Shown here: positions 50,751 through 60,362 of the stretch, piece by piece
How the letters are laid out: every line of letters begins with the position of its first letter
Numbering within the stretch: the first letter of the stretch is position 1
NCBI RefSeq assembly: GCF_002079305.1
Contig: NZ_CP015039.1
Span: forward strand, 558,001-622,000
DNA length: 64,000 nt
Direction: 5' to 3'
DNA from: Rhodovulum sp. P5
GTDB taxonomy: Bacteria; Pseudomonadota; Alphaproteobacteria; Rhodobacterales; Rhodobacteraceae
Notes under the pieces: generated by a model
The model's database searches: none
What the model was told of the DNA's origin: nothing
Seen by the model: only the letters and a program-made list of their open reading frames with translations
Position numbers and translations under genes: made by a program

Positions 50751-51937
50751 CCCGCTTCACCATCGCCAGTTTCAATGCCCAGAACCTGATCGGCCCGGAC
50801 CAGACCTATTACCGGTTCGAGAAATACACCCCCGCCGACTATGCGTGGAAGCTGGACTGGATGGCCGGGCAACTGACCCGGATGAACCCCGATATCGTCG
50901 GGTTTCAGGAAATCTTCGATGCCGATGCCCTGAGGGAGGTCATCGCCGCCGCCGACCGCAAGGGGGAGGCATCCGACATGGCGATCCTGCCCAGCGGCGA
51001 CAGCCCGTTTGGCCCCAAGGCGATCTTTCGCAAACCGGCCTATGACGCCTATGGCGACGCCGCGCTGGCCTTTGCCCCGAACGTGGCCGATGGCGGCCCC
51101 GGCGACCGGCGGCCCGGTGTGGCGATCCTGTCGCGCTTCGGCTTTGCCGAGGACCCGCAGTCGATCCAGTTGCTTGACCCGCCGGTCGACGTCCCCTTCC
51201 TACACCTCGGCGGCGGCGATGCCGGCAGTTACCAGATAAAGCGGCTTGGTCGCCCGATCCTCAAGGTCCGCGTGCCGGTCGGCGGGCAGGTGATCACCGT
51301 CTTCAACACCCACCTGAAATCGAAGCTGGGGGAGTTCGTCCGCCCCCAAAGCGCGCCCTTCTCCCCCGAAATCGACCTGCTGAATTACAACGCCGCAGGC
51401 CGGGCGATGGGCACCCTGCGCTCTGCCCTGCGCCGGATGGCAGAGGCCTGGGTGCTGCGCACGCTGATCCTGCAGGAACTGGATCAAGGCCGCCCGGTGA
51501 TGGTGCTGGGCGATCTGAACGACAGCGGCCATTCGATCACGCAGGAAATCCTGTGCGGGGAAAAACCGCTGCGCGACTACACGCGGATGCGCCGCCCCGA
51601 CGCGACCGCGGCAGACGATTTCTATACAGCCGAGGATGCCGCAGAGATCACCGAGAGCATCGACCGGGTTCGGCTTTACTCTGCCGAACGGCTGTTCATG
51701 CGCAAGTCGCTGCGGGATCTGGTGTTCACGACATCCTTTGGGGGCGGCTTCCAGACGCTGGACGCGATCCTGATGTCACGGCAGTTCCATCCCGAATGGC
51801 CCGACCGGATCGGCGAGATGGAGTATTTCAGCGTCTACAACGACCATATCACCGACGCGGCCAGCCCCGGGGCGCCCGAGGACCGGATCACCTCTGACCA
51901 CGGACAGGTGATGGCCCATATCCGGCTGACCGAGTGA
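50747..51937 (+). CDS. Endonuclease/exonuclease/phosphatase-family protein
   Basis: A 396-residue EEP-fold protein. The metal motifs ASFNAQNL, GFQEI, NTHLKSK, LGDLND and a C-terminal ITSDHGQV are all present, so it should be a Mg-dependent phosphodiesterase or phosphatase. There is no signal peptide. The large central insert (YQIKRLGRPILKVRVPVGGQ, then LLNYNAAGRAMGTLRSALRR) is unusual for simple AP endonucleases, and the substrate could be DNA, an inositol phosphate or a lipid head group. The ATG overlaps the dehydratase stop. Confidence 0.82.
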   Translation: MTRFTIASFNAQNLIGPDQTYYRFEKYTPADYAWKLDWMAGQLTRMNPDIVGFQEIFDADALREVIAAADRKGEASDMAILPSGDSPFGPKAIFRKPAYDAYGDAALAFAPNVADGGPGDRRPGVAILSRFGFAEDPQSIQLLDPPVDVPFLHLGGGDAGSYQIKRLGRPILKVRVPVGGQVITVFNTHLKSKLGEFVRPQSAPFSPEIDLLNYNAAGRAMGTLRSALRRMAEAWVLRTLILQELDQGRPVMVLGDLNDSGHSITQEILCGEKPLRDYTRMRRPDATAADDFYTAEDAAEITESIDRVRLYSAERLFMRKSLRDLVFTTSFGGGFQTLDAILMSRQFHPEWPDRIGEMEYFSVYNDHITDAASPGAPEDRITSDHGQVMAHIRLTE

Positions 51938-52016
51938 TGGACGCCCGGAAACCGCTGTTGCAGCCGGTCGGGGCTTGTCCGAAGATGCAGGGCCTGACGG
52001 ATCAAGGGAGACTGCC

Positions 52017-52805
52017 GTGAAGATCGCCGATCTGGGGGACGTGGCGCTGCATTATCGCGAAGACGGCGATCCCGACGGCGCGCCCGTGGTGTTTTCAAAC
52101 TCGCTGGGCTGCGATCTGCGGCTTTGGGACGATGTCGTCGCGCTTTTGCCCGATGGCGTGCGCGCAATCCGCTATGACAAGCGGGGCCACGGTCTTTCGT
52201 CCTGCCCTGACGGGCCCTATTCAATGGGCGCGCTGGTGCGCGATGCCGAACGCCTGCTGGAATTTCTGGGCGTCGCCGACTGCGTCTTCGTGGGACTGTC
52301 CATCGGTGGCATGATCGCACAGGGGCTGGCGGCGAAGCGGCTGGACCTCGTGCGCGCCATGGTGATTTCCAACACCGCCGCCAAGATCGGTACGCGAGAG
52401 ATCTGGGCGGACCGGATCGACGCCGTGCGCGCGGGCGGCATCGCGGCGCTGACCGAGGGCACGATGGAACGCTGGTTCACCCGCCCCTTTCGCGAAAGCC
52501 CCGACTGCGCACTCTGGCGCAACATGCTGACCCGCCAGCCGGTGGAGGGGTATCTGGGCTGCTGCGCGGCAATCTCCGGCACCGATTTCTACACCACGAC
52601 CGCGGGCCTGACCCTGCCGACGCTGGCGATCGCCGGCAGCGAGGACGGATCGACCCCGCCCGATCTGGTGCGAGAGACCGCGGCGCTGGTGAAGGGATCG
52701 ACCTTCCACCTGATCCGCGGTGCGGGCCACCTGCCCTGCGTGGAAAAGCCCGGCGACTATGCCGAGATTCTCAACCGTTTTCTGAAGGACATCGGCCATG
52801 CCTGA
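52017..52805 (+). CDS. 3-oxoadipate enol-lactonase-like alpha/beta hydrolase
   Basis: A 262-residue hydrolase. The start is GTG with AAGGGAG seven bases upstream. The FSNSLGCDLRLWDDV segment, nucleophile VGLSIGGM (S95), GSEDGSTPP and GAGHLPCVEKP match PcaD, which opens 3-oxoadipate enol-lactone in the beta-ketoadipate pathway. No other pca genes are here, so a PcaD-like esterase for another lactone is possible. It overlaps the next hydrolase gene by eight bases. Confidence 0.82.
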   Translation: MKIADLGDVALHYREDGDPDGAPVVFSNSLGCDLRLWDDVVALLPDGVRAIRYDKRGHGLSSCPDGPYSMGALVRDAERLLEFLGVADCVFVGLSIGGMIAQGLAAKRLDLVRAMVISNTAAKIGTREIWADRIDAVRAGGIAALTEGTMERWFTRPFRESPDCALWRNMLTRQPVEGYLGCCAAISGTDFYTTTAGLTLPTLAIAGSEDGSTPPDLVRETAALVKGSTFHLIRGAGHLPCVEKPGDYAEILNRFLKDIGHA

Positions 52806-53520
52806 CCGCCACATGACAGAATTTCTGTTCGTCCACGGCTCCAACCACGGCGCGTGGTGCTGGCGCGACGTGCTGACCCCGCTGGAACGGGCGGGCCACG
52901 CCGCGCGCGCCATCGACCTGCCCGCCGCGGGCCTTGACCCCACCCCGCCCGAGGGCGTGACGATGGACGACTACCGCGACGCCGTGGTGGCCGCGATCAC
53001 CCGCCCGACGATCCTTGTGGGCCACTCCTTCGGCGGCATGCCAATCACCTTTGCCGCGGCGGCCGCGCCCGAAAAGATCAAGGCGCTGGTCTACCTGACC
53101 GCATGGGCCCCGAAAGAGGGCGACAGCGCCCGCGACCTGCGCGCGCGCTATGGCTGCCGCAACCTGATGTCGGCGATGCGCCTGAGCGAGGACAAGGCGA
53201 CCTCCACCTTCGCCGACGAGACGCTGGAGCCATTGTTCTATCACGACTGCCCGCCGGGCACGGTCGACTATGCCCGCGATCACCTTGTGCCGCAGGCCAC
53301 CGCCCCGGGTCATGCGCCCGCACCGGCCCTGCCCGGGGGGATCGCGCGCCACTATATCCGCTGCACAACCGACAAGATCATCCCGCCCGAGGCACAGGAA
53401 GACATGTCGCGCGACTGGCCGGCCGATTGCATCCACGACATCGCCTGCGGTCATTCGCCCTTCTTCGCCGCGCCCGACCGGCTGGCGGAGATTCTGGCCG
53501 ACATCGCCGGGCGAAGCTGA
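52798..53520 (+). CDS. Alpha/beta-fold hydrolase, methyl-salicylate-esterase-like
   Basis: A 240-residue hydrolase of the SABP2/hydroxynitrile-lyase group: FVHGSNHGAWCWRDV oxyanion-hole motif, GHSFGGMP nucleophile (S77), and CGHSPFFAAP catalytic His. In plants such enzymes cleave methyl esters; bacterial members often act on small esters or lactones. The ATG lies within the end of the preceding PcaD-like gene, so the two are coupled. The substrate is unknown, but the context suggests ester or lactone breakdown. Confidence 0.83.
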   Translation: MPDRHMTEFLFVHGSNHGAWCWRDVLTPLERAGHAARAIDLPAAGLDPTPPEGVTMDDYRDAVVAAITRPTILVGHSFGGMPITFAAAAAPEKIKALVYLTAWAPKEGDSARDLRARYGCRNLMSAMRLSEDKATSTFADETLEPLFYHDCPPGTVDYARDHLVPQATAPGHAPAPALPGGIARHYIRCTTDKIIPPEAQEDMSRDWPADCIHDIACGHSPFFAAPDRLAEILADIAGRS

Positions 53521-53529
53521 CCCCCGACC

Positions 53530-54762
53530 ATGAGCGACAAGGAAAACCGCCTGCCGATCGTCTTCATCCTGATCACGCTGGTGCTGGACGCCATCGGGAT
53601 CGGCCTGATCCTTCCGGTGATGCCCGACCTGATCAAGGATATCGAGGGCGTCGGCCTGTCGGATGCCGCCGTCTGGGGTGGCATCCTCGCCACCTGTTTC
53701 GCGATCATGCAGTTCCTGTGCGGCCCGCTGATCGGCGGTTTGTCCGACCGGTTCGGGCGGCGGCCGATCCTGCTGTTGTCGCTCGCCACGATGGCGCTGG
53801 ACTACGTGGTGATGGCGCTGGCGGGATCGATCTGGCTGCTGCTGGCGGCGCGGGTCGTCGGCGGTGTCACCGCCTCTACCCAGGCGACGGCCAGCGCGTT
53901 TCTGGCGGACATATCGAAGCCCGAGCAGAAGGCCGCCCGCTTCGGCATGGTTGGCGCCTCCTTCGGGATCGGCTTTGTCATCGGGCCGCTGATCGGCGGT
54001 TTCCTGGGAGAGCTTGGCCCCCGCGCGCCGTTCTGGGCCGCCGCGGTTCTGGCCACGGCGAACCTGACCTTCGGCTGGTTCGTGCTGCCCGAAACCGTCA
54101 CCGACCGCATCCGGCGAAAGTTCGAATGGCGCCGGGCCAACCCGCTTGGCGCGTTCCGGCAGATCGGCGCCCTGCCCGGCGTGCGGCCGCTTCTGCTGCT
54201 GTTCTTCCTCTATGAATTCGCGATGTGGATCTATCCCGCGATCTGGGCCTATTTCACCCAGTACAGGTTCGGCTGGTCGCCCGGCACGGTCGGGATTTCG
54301 CTGGCCATGTTCGGCATCGGCGTGGCCGCGGTTCAGGGCGGGCTGATCCGGGTGATCCTGAAGGTGCTGGGGGAGCGTGTGACCGTCTGGTACGGGCTCA
54401 GCTACAACTTCGTGGCGTTCCTTGCCATCGGCTTCGTCGACAGTTCCACCGCGGTTCTGGTGATGACCCCGCTGATCGCGCTGGGGGCGGTGGTCACGCC
54501 CGCGCTTCTGGGGATCATGTCCAAGGCCGCCGGCGACGACCAGCAGGGGGAGCTACAGGGGCTGATCAGTTCGATCCGTTCGATCTCCATGGTCGTGTCA
54601 CCCCTGGTGATGACCCAGCTTTTCGCCGCCTTCACGCGGGACGGCGCGCCCTTGATCCTGCCCGGCGCGCCCTTCCTTCTGGCCGCGGCCACGATGATCG
54701 TCTGCGGGGTCGTCTTCGCCGCGCGCCCACGGGCCGGCACCACCGCGACACATGCCGAATAA
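53530..54762 (+). CDS. MFS transporter, TetA-like drug/metabolite efflux family
   Basis: A 410-residue permease with 12 predicted helices. The DHA1/TetA motif LIGGLSDRFGRRPILLLS lies between helices 2 and 3, and the family's helix 5 motif GFVIGPLIGGFLG is present. The start has only a weak ribosome-binding site but follows the hydrolase stop by ten bases, so it is probably translated from the same message. The substrate is unknown; export of an aromatic or organic acid would fit the neighbouring catabolic genes. Confidence 0.88.
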   Translation: MSDKENRLPIVFILITLVLDAIGIGLILPVMPDLIKDIEGVGLSDAAVWGGILATCFAIMQFLCGPLIGGLSDRFGRRPILLLSLATMALDYVVMALAGSIWLLLAARVVGGVTASTQATASAFLADISKPEQKAARFGMVGASFGIGFVIGPLIGGFLGELGPRAPFWAAAVLATANLTFGWFVLPETVTDRIRRKFEWRRANPLGAFRQIGALPGVRPLLLLFFLYEFAMWIYPAIWAYFTQYRFGWSPGTVGISLAMFGIGVAAVQGGLIRVILKVLGERVTVWYGLSYNFVAFLAIGFVDSSTAVLVMTPLIALGAVVTPALLGIMSKAAGDDQQGELQGLISSIRSISMVVSPLVMTQLFAAFTRDGAPLILPGAPFLLAAATMIVCGVVFAARPRAGTTATHAE

Positions 54763-54772
54763 GGAGGCCCCC

Positions 54773-55855
54773 ATGCGCCCGATCAAAGCCGCCGTCTGCC
54801 GCGAATTCGGCGCCCCCCTGACGATCGAAACCCTGCACCTGCGCCCGCCCCGAACCGGTGAGGTCGAGGTCACGCTGGAGGCCGTTGCGGTCTGCCATTC
54901 CGACATCTCGATGGCCGAGGGCGGGTTCAACCGCAGCCTTCCCGCCGTCTATGGGCACGAGGCAGCGGGGCGCGTAACCGCCGTGGGCGAGAGTGTGACA
55001 GGCGTGGCCCCGGGCGACACGGTGATCGTAACCCTGATCCGGTCCTGCGGCACCTGCCCCACCTGCGCGACGGGTCGCCCGACGATCTGCCGGACCAAGC
55101 CCAATGACGGCGACACGCCGATCTTCACGGCGGACGGCGACCCGATCCATCACGGGCTGGACACCGGCGCCTTTGCCGAGGCCGTCGTGGTCCATGAAAG
55201 CCAGATCGCGAAGATCCCCGACACCGTTCCGATGGAGTCCGCCTGCCTGATCTCCTGCGGGGTGATCACCGGGCTGGGCGCGGCGGTCAACACCGCCGCC
55301 ATTCGCCCCGGCGAAACGGTCGTGGTGATCGGCGCGGGCGGCGTGGGGCTGAACGCCATTCAGGGCGCGCGGCTGGCGGGTGCCGCGCGGGTGATCGCCG
55401 TGGACCTTCTGGCCGACAAGCTGGCGGTCGCCAAGGACTTTGGCGCCACCGATGGCGTGCTGGCGAGCGATGCGAAACCCTGGAAGGCGGTGCGCGCCAT
55501 TGCCCCCCGCGGCGCCGATGCGGTGCTGGTGGCCGTGGGCGCGCCTGCGGCCTATGACACCGCGCCGCGCTATTTGCGCGCGGGCGGGCGGATCGTGATG
55601 GTGGGCATGCCCCATGCGGGCCAGACCGCCGCCTATGAACCGATGGCGATTGCCCTTCTGGGGCAGGATCTGCGCGGGTCGATGATGGGGGATACGGTGC
55701 TGACGCGCGACATCCCGTGGATCATCGACCTGTACCAGCAGGGTCGGATCAAGCTGGACGAGCTGATCTCGGGCCGCTGGACGCTCGACCAGATCAACGA
55801 GGCGATTGCCGACACGAAAACCGGCGCGGCCCGGCGCAACGTGATCCTGTTCTGA
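54773..55855 (+). CDS. Zinc-dependent class III-like alcohol dehydrogenase
   Basis: A 360-residue MDR dehydrogenase. The catalytic zinc ligands are in CHSD and GHE; the structural-zinc loop SCGTCPTCATGRPTICR has four cysteines; the NAD fold is GAGGVGLNA. It resembles FrmA/AdhC-type dehydrogenases but is of a shorter, uncharacterised subgroup. AAGGAGG is six bases before the ATG. It is the last gene of the eight-gene run and would oxidise an alcohol or glutathione adduct product of the upstream hydrolases. Confidence 0.88.
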   Translation: MRPIKAAVCREFGAPLTIETLHLRPPRTGEVEVTLEAVAVCHSDISMAEGGFNRSLPAVYGHEAAGRVTAVGESVTGVAPGDTVIVTLIRSCGTCPTCATGRPTICRTKPNDGDTPIFTADGDPIHHGLDTGAFAEAVVVHESQIAKIPDTVPMESACLISCGVITGLGAAVNTAAIRPGETVVVIGAGGVGLNAIQGARLAGAARVIAVDLLADKLAVAKDFGATDGVLASDAKPWKAVRAIAPRGADAVLVAVGAPAAYDTAPRYLRAGGRIVMVGMPHAGQTAAYEPMAIALLGQDLRGSMMGDTVLTRDIPWIIDLYQQGRIKLDELISGRWTLDQINEAIADTKTGAARRNVILF

Positions 55856-55858
55856 GGC

Positions 55859-56206
55859 TCAGAGGATGTCCAGCACCAGCTCTGGCGGGCGGCCCAGCAC
55901 CGCGCGGCCATTGGCAAAGACAATGGCGCGTTCGATCAGTTTCGGGTTTGCGGCCATCGCGGCCAGCAATGTCTCGTCGTCATCGTCCTTCGACAGGCCG
56001 AGGTCACGGAAGAGCGTTTCCTTCACGCGCATCATCTCGATGGCGCGCAGACCCAGCGTTCCTTGCGTGGCGCGCAGCTCCTCAAGGCTGGGCGGATCGT
56101 CCAGATAGCGGCGGATCACCGGGGTGATCCCGCGCCCCTCGATCAGCTTCAGCGCCTCGCGCGACTTGGAACAACGCGGATTGTGCCAGATGACGACCTC
56201 GGTCAT
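55859..56206 (-). CDS. ArsC-family arsenate reductase-like protein
   Basis: A 115-residue thioredoxin-fold protein. The reactive cysteine is in [13 protein letters not shown] (ArsC pattern HNPxCS+SR). [13 protein letters not shown] follows, and the substrate-binding Arg occurs in RPPELVL (the family's RP motif). It matches glutaredoxin-coupled ArsC of the E. coli plasmid type or the related YffB/Spx-like group; arsenate is the likely but unproved substrate. No ars genes are nearby. GGAGG precedes the ATG, which overlaps the pyrD stop. Confidence 0.86.
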   Translation of the reverse strand: MTEVVIWHNPRCSKSREALKLIEGRGITPVIRRYLDDPPSLEELRATQGTLGLRAIEMMRVKETLFRDLGLSKDDDDETLLAAMAANPKLIERAIVFANGRAVLGRPPELVLDIL

Positions 56207-57261
56207 GTCCACTCCTCCCGGCCCGTGCCCACGGCCTCGGCCACATTGGCAAACCCGTCGCGGGCCAGCAACCGATCCAGCCCCCGGGCGATGTCGCCCA
56301 CAAGGCTGAGCCCGTTGTAGACCAGCGCGGTGTAAAGCTGCACGGCAGAGGCACCCGCCCGGATCTTGGCATAGGCGTCTTCGGCCGAAGACACCCCACC
56401 CACCCCGATCAGCGGCAGCGCGCCCCCGGTCAACTCCGACAGCCGCGCCAGCACCCGGGTCGACCGCGCAAACAGCGGCGCACCCGAAAGCCCACCCGCC
56501 TGCCCCGCATCCGCGCTTTTCAGGCCCACACGGGCCAGCGTTGTGTTGGTCGCGATGATCCCCGACAGACCGCTGGCCAGCGCAACCTCGGCAATCTCCG
56601 CGATCTCGGCATCGTTCAGATCCGGCGCGATTTTCAGGAAGACCGGGATCGGCTTGGGCAGGTCTGCACGGACGGCCATCACGCCCTCCATCAGCGCAGT
56701 CAGCGCCGCCTTGCCCTGCAAATCGCGCAGTTTCTCGGTATTGGGAGAGGAGACGTTGACCGTGGCGAAATCCACATGCGCGCCGCAATGGGCCAGCACC
56801 GCGGCATAGTCCGCCGCCCGATCGACGCTGTCCTTGTTCGCGCCCAGGTTCAGGCCGATCACGGCGTCCTTCGGCCGCGCGGCCAGCCGGGCCCCGATCG
56901 CCACCATGCCGTCATTGTTGAAGCCGAAGCGGTTGATCGCCGCCCGATCCTGGGTCAGGCGAAACAGGCGCGGGCGCGGGTTTCCGGGCTGCGGACGCGG
57001 GGTGGCCGCGCCGACCTCGATAAACCCGAACCCCGCCCGGGCCAGCGGCACCAGAGCCTCGGCATTCTTGTCGTAACCGGCGGCAAGGCCCACCGGGTTG
57101 GGCAAGCGCAGCCCCGCCACCACCGTTTCGAGCCGTTTCGTGGCGACGACCCCCGGCAGCGGCACCAGCCCCGATTTCAGCGCCGTCAGCGACAGGCTGT
57201 GCGCGCGTTCGGCATCCATCCGGTGAAAGGCGGCAAGGCCAAGACGCTCCAGCGGGGTCAT
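56203..57261 (-). CDS. pyrD: Dihydroorotate dehydrogenase (quinone), class 2
   Basis: A 352-residue FMN enzyme oxidising dihydroorotate to orotate in pyrimidine synthesis, passing electrons to quinone. The N-terminal helical membrane-association region (about 1-40) and [14 protein letters not shown], with catalytic Ser in NVSSPNT, mark class 2. [20 protein letters not shown] is the FMN-phosphate site. ATG 57261 overlaps the upstream gene's stop. It is followed by arsC in the same direction. Confidence 0.95.
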   Translation of the reverse strand: MTPLERLGLAAFHRMDAERAHSLSLTALKSGLVPLPGVVATKRLETVVAGLRLPNPVGLAAGYDKNAEALVPLARAGFGFIEVGAATPRPQPGNPRPRLFRLTQDRAAINRFGFNNDGMVAIGARLAARPKDAVIGLNLGANKDSVDRAADYAAVLAHCGAHVDFATVNVSSPNTEKLRDLQGKAALTALMEGVMAVRADLPKPIPVFLKIAPDLNDAEIAEIAEVALASGLSGIIATNTTLARVGLKSADAGQAGGLSGAPLFARSTRVLARLSELTGGALPLIGVGGVSSAEDAYAKIRAGASAVQLYTALVYNGLSLVGDIARGLDRLLARDGFANVAEAVGTGREEWT

Positions 57262-57596
57262 ACCACGCCCTCTGGGAAGATATGGCCCGACGCGCCCATC
57301 GGCAGCGATTTGTCCCAGACCACATCGGCCATCCGAAGATCGCGGTAGAGATGCGGGAACAACGCCCCCCCGCGGGATGGTTCCCATTTCAGGGCATCGC
57401 CCATCCGCTTGGTGTCGACGGCCACCAGCACAAGATCGCTTTCGCCCGCGAAGTGCCTTGCCGCCGTTTCGGCCACCTGCTCGGCCGTCGAGAAATGGAT
57501 GAAGCCATCGGCAAGGTCCACCGGGGCACCGGCGGTCCGGCCCACGGCGCGAAAGGCATCCCATTCGGGGCGGCGGAAGATCTTGTACATCAGCAT
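57258..57596 (-). CDS. DUF952-family protein
   Basis: A 112-residue protein. The DUF952 pattern is clear: [20 protein letters not shown], then [20 protein letters not shown] and a C-terminal [13 protein letters not shown]. The fold resembles ADP-ribosyltransferase-like glutathione-S-transferase kinase folds, but no function has been proved. Its stop overlaps the pyrD start (ATGA). ATG 57596 or 57590 is the start. Confidence 0.85.
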   Translation of the reverse strand: MLMYKIFRRPEWDAFRAVGRTAGAPVDLADGFIHFSTAEQVAETAARHFAGESDLVLVAVDTKRMGDALKWEPSRGGALFPHLYRDLRMADVVWDKSLPMGASGHIFPEGVV

Positions 57597-57702
57597 GCAG
57601 CCGGAATGCCCGTAGAAGTGACTTCGGTCAAGCATCTACAGCTTTGACAGACCCACCGGTCTGCCCCACCTTTCATCCATTGATCACACAGGGAGAATCC
57701 CG

Positions 57703-59277
57703 ATGAAGATGCGAGTCCTTTCCACCGTGGCGGCGCTGGCCCTGACCGGCGGCGCGGCCCAGGCCGACTTCACATTGACCATCCTTCACACAAACGACTT
57801 CCACGCACGGTTCGAACCGATCTCGAAATACGACTCCGGCTGCAGCGCCGAGGACAACGAGGCCGGCAAATGCTTTGGCGGCACCGCGCGTCTGGTTACC
57901 GCGCTGGCCGAGGCCCGGGCCACGGCGGAAAATTCCATCCTCGTCGATGCGGGCGACCAGTTTCAGGGCACGCTGTTCTACAACCAATACAAGGGCAAGG
58001 TCGCGGCCGAGATGATGGAAAAGCTCGGCTATGACGCGATGGCCGTCGGCAACCACGAATTCGACAACGGCCCGGAGGTTCTGCAAGCCTTCGTCGATGA
58101 GGTCGACATTCCGATCCTGATGGCCAATGCCGATCTGTCGGGCGCGCCTGAACTTCAGGACATCATCGAGAAATCGGTGGTGATCGAAACCGGCGGCGAA
58201 AAGGTCGGGGTCATCGGCCTGACACCGATGGACAATGACGAATTGTCGAGCCCGGGCCCGAACATCGTCTTCACCGATCCGGTGCAGGCCGTGCAGGCCG
58301 AGGTCGACCGCCTGACCGCGGATGGCGTGACCAAGATCGTGCTGCTCAGCCATTCGGGATACACGCTCGACAAGCAGATCGCGGCCGGAACGACCGGTGT
58401 CGACGTGATCGTGGGCGGGCACAGCCACACGCTGTTGTCCAACACCAGCGACCGGGCCGCGGGCCCCTACCCGACCATGGTGGGCGACACCGCCATCGTG
58501 GCGGCCTATGCCTATGGCAAGTATCTGGGCGATCTGACCGTGACATTCGACGATGCGGGCAAGGTAATTTCGGCAGAGGGTGAGCCGATCCTTCTGGATG
58601 CCTCGGTCGCGGAGGACGCCGACATCAAGGCCCGGATCGCCGAACTGGCCCAGCCGCTGGAAGAACTGCGCCAGCAGGTCGTGGCCGAAGCCGCCGAACC
58701 CATTGGCGGCGAGCGCGCCGATTGCCGGACGCGGGAATGCCCGATGGGCAATCTGGTGGCCGATGCGATGCTGGACCGGGTGATGGATCAGGGCATCCAG
58801 ATCGCGATCCAGAACGGCGGGGGGCTGCGTGCCTCGATCGATGACGGTCCTGTCACGATGGGCGAGGTGCTGACGGTGCTGCCGTTCCAGAACACGCTGT
58901 CGACCTTCTTCGTGTCCGGCCAGACGATCATCGACGCGCTGGAAAACGGGCTGAGCCAGGTCGAGGAGGGCGCCGGCCGCTTCCCGCAGGTCTCCGGCAT
59001 GCGCTTTGCCTGGGATCCGGCGGGCGAACCCGGCAACCGCGTCCGCACCGTCGAGGTCATGGAAGATGGCCAGTGGACCCAGATCGACCGCGCCAAGACC
59101 TATGGCATGGTGTCGAACAACTATGTCCGCAATGGCGGCGACGGGTATTCGGTGTTCAAGACCGCCGACAATGTCTACGACTTCGGCCCCGATCTTGCGG
59201 ATGTGACGGCCGAATACCTCGCCACCCGGTCGCCCTATCGGCCCTATACCGACGGCCGGATCACCGTGGCGCAATGA
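57703..59277 (+). CDS. Periplasmic bifunctional 5'-nucleotidase/metallophosphatase
   Basis: A 524-residue UshA-like enzyme. A signal peptide (MKMRVLSTVAALALTGGAAQ, cut near A-D) exports it. The N-terminal metallophosphatase has TNDFHARFE, DAGDQFQGT, GNHEFDNG, a Ser/His motif in LLSHSG and GGHSHT. The C-terminal domain (NGGGLRASI, then VSNNYVRNGGDGY) binds the nucleoside. It would dephosphorylate nucleotides outside the cytoplasm to scavenge nucleosides and phosphate. GGGAGAA precedes the ATG. A strong hairpin follows. Confidence 0.93.
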   Translation: MKMRVLSTVAALALTGGAAQADFTLTILHTNDFHARFEPISKYDSGCSAEDNEAGKCFGGTARLVTALAEARATAENSILVDAGDQFQGTLFYNQYKGKVAAEMMEKLGYDAMAVGNHEFDNGPEVLQAFVDEVDIPILMANADLSGAPELQDIIEKSVVIETGGEKVGVIGLTPMDNDELSSPGPNIVFTDPVQAVQAEVDRLTADGVTKIVLLSHSGYTLDKQIAAGTTGVDVIVGGHSHTLLSNTSDRAAGPYPTMVGDTAIVAAYAYGKYLGDLTVTFDDAGKVISAEGEPILLDASVAEDADIKARIAELAQPLEELRQQVVAEAAEPIGGERADCRTRECPMGNLVADAMLDRVMDQGIQIAIQNGGGLRASIDDGPVTMGEVLTVLPFQNTLSTFFVSGQTIIDALENGLSQVEEGAGRFPQVSGMRFAWDPAGEPGNRVRTVEVMEDGQWTQIDRAKTYGMVSNNYVRNGGDGYSVFKTADNVYDFGPDLADVTAEYLATRSPYRPYTDGRITVAQ

Positions 59278-59284
59278 CGATACG

Positions 59285-59312
59285 GGCCGGGGGCATCGAT
59301 CCGCCCCCGGCC
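59285..59312. terminator. Bidirectional terminator hairpin
   Basis: GGCCGGGGGC (59285-59294) and GCCCCCGGCC (59303-59312) form a perfect ten-base stem with an eight-base loop, between the 5'-nucleotidase and the convergent VPVPA-CTERM gene. Strongest hairpin in the window by eye. Confidence 0.75.
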
Positions 59313-59318
59313 TGCCCC

Positions 59319-60168
59319 TTATTCCCGGCGCCGACTGGACAGCGCGAAGGCCCCGATTGCGGACAGAACCAGCGGCAAGCTCGCTGGCACGGGCACGGCA
59401 CCTGGTTGCAGATAAAAGATGACGTCGGGATCGGTCAGGTTTTCGTTCAACCCCTCGTCGGCGCGTATCTTGCCGATTCCGGGGGCGTAGTACTTGAACT
59501 CCCTGAGGCTTGGGTCGATCGCCGTGGTCTCATACATGATGATCACGTCTTCGAACCATCCCAGCCCGGGGATCTCGACATCCTGATCGACGGCGTAGAC
59601 CAGCGCCTCGTCCAGGGCCTCGTCGGCGGCGGCGTATTCCTGATAATAGCTGAGGCCCAGCGTCGGGGTTGCGGGCATCATCCAGCCCGGAAGCGCGCCG
59701 TTTTCTCCCGCGATCCAGGCCGAGTGATCGTCGGTTCCGATCAGGTTTCCATCGTCGTCGTAGTAATAGTTCACCACGTCCTCGCCGAAGTACCAGACAT
59801 TGCCGGAGGTGTCGGCGGCGTAGTAGTCGTAGGTATCCTCGATCAGGACATCGTTCTCATAGGCACTGTCCCGGATCGTTCTCATAGGCACTGTCCCGGA
59901 TCGCGACGGTCTGAACCCCGAGGATTTCCCTGCCGTCACCGACAACCCTTTGCACGGATTTCTCGACAAAGGGGTTTCCGTCCTCGTCGACACCGGTGGC
60001 CAGCGTGACCTTGGTCTCTGTGTAGTTAAGGGGGAAGTAGGTATTGACCGGGCTCTCTCCGGTGAACGCCTCCGGGTTGAATGCCGGAAGCATCGTGGTT
60101 GCAGACGCGGCCAGCGGGGCCAGAAACGCGCCGCCGAGCGTGACGGCCAGAATTGTGCGTAGGGTCAT
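59319..60168 (-). pseudogene. VPVPA-CTERM secreted protein gene disrupted by a 25-bp tandem duplication
   Basis: ATG 60168 opens a signal peptide (MTLRTILAVTLGGAFLAPLA) and a mature region that reads through VNTYFPLNYTETKVTLATGV to RDSAYENDPGQCL and stops at 59857. The missing continuation (VLIEDTYDYYAADTSGNVWY ... MPATPTLGLSYYQEYAAADE ... YAPGIGKI) and a CTERM tail (AVPVPASLPLVLSAIGAFAL, then SSRRRE) are in the next frame. A 25-base unit is repeated at 59852-59876 and 59877-59901; removing one copy restores one 274-residue protein. The domain is a family I recognise only as a secreted protein of unknown function with an exosortase tail. Precise loss of one unit would reverse it. Confidence 0.85.
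59852..59901. repeat. 25-bp perfect tandem duplication
   Basis: Two adjacent identical copies (59852-59876 and 59877-59901) begin CGTTCTCATAGG and end TCCCGGAT. Flanking bases extend the identity by a few more, so slippage in either direction is easy. Twenty-five is not a multiple of three, so copy number switches the reading frame of the VPVPA-CTERM gene. Confidence 0.97.
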
Positions 60169-60362
60169 CGGGCAACTCCCTTGCCTGTTTTGAAAGTGCC
60201 GTCATCAGGCCGAATGGCGCGCCTTTGGTCGATCCGACCTCTGGCAGACAGGGGCGCGGTGCCATCCCGCATGGGGCGATCCGGCAAATGGCAGATGGAC
60301 CGGACGCGGCGCTTTTGGCAGATTATCCGCGTCGCAATCCGCAAGGGTGGAGCCCCCGGAAC

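Noticed and set aside
57673..59274. Minus-strand open frame antisense to the 5'-nucleotidase
   Set aside because: His/Arg/Asp-rich translation with no domain, opposite a well-supported exported enzyme.
59319..59993. Independent gene for the downstream half of the VPVPA-CTERM locus
   Set aside because: It would have an unrelated N-terminus without signal peptide; the 25-bp duplication explains the split better.
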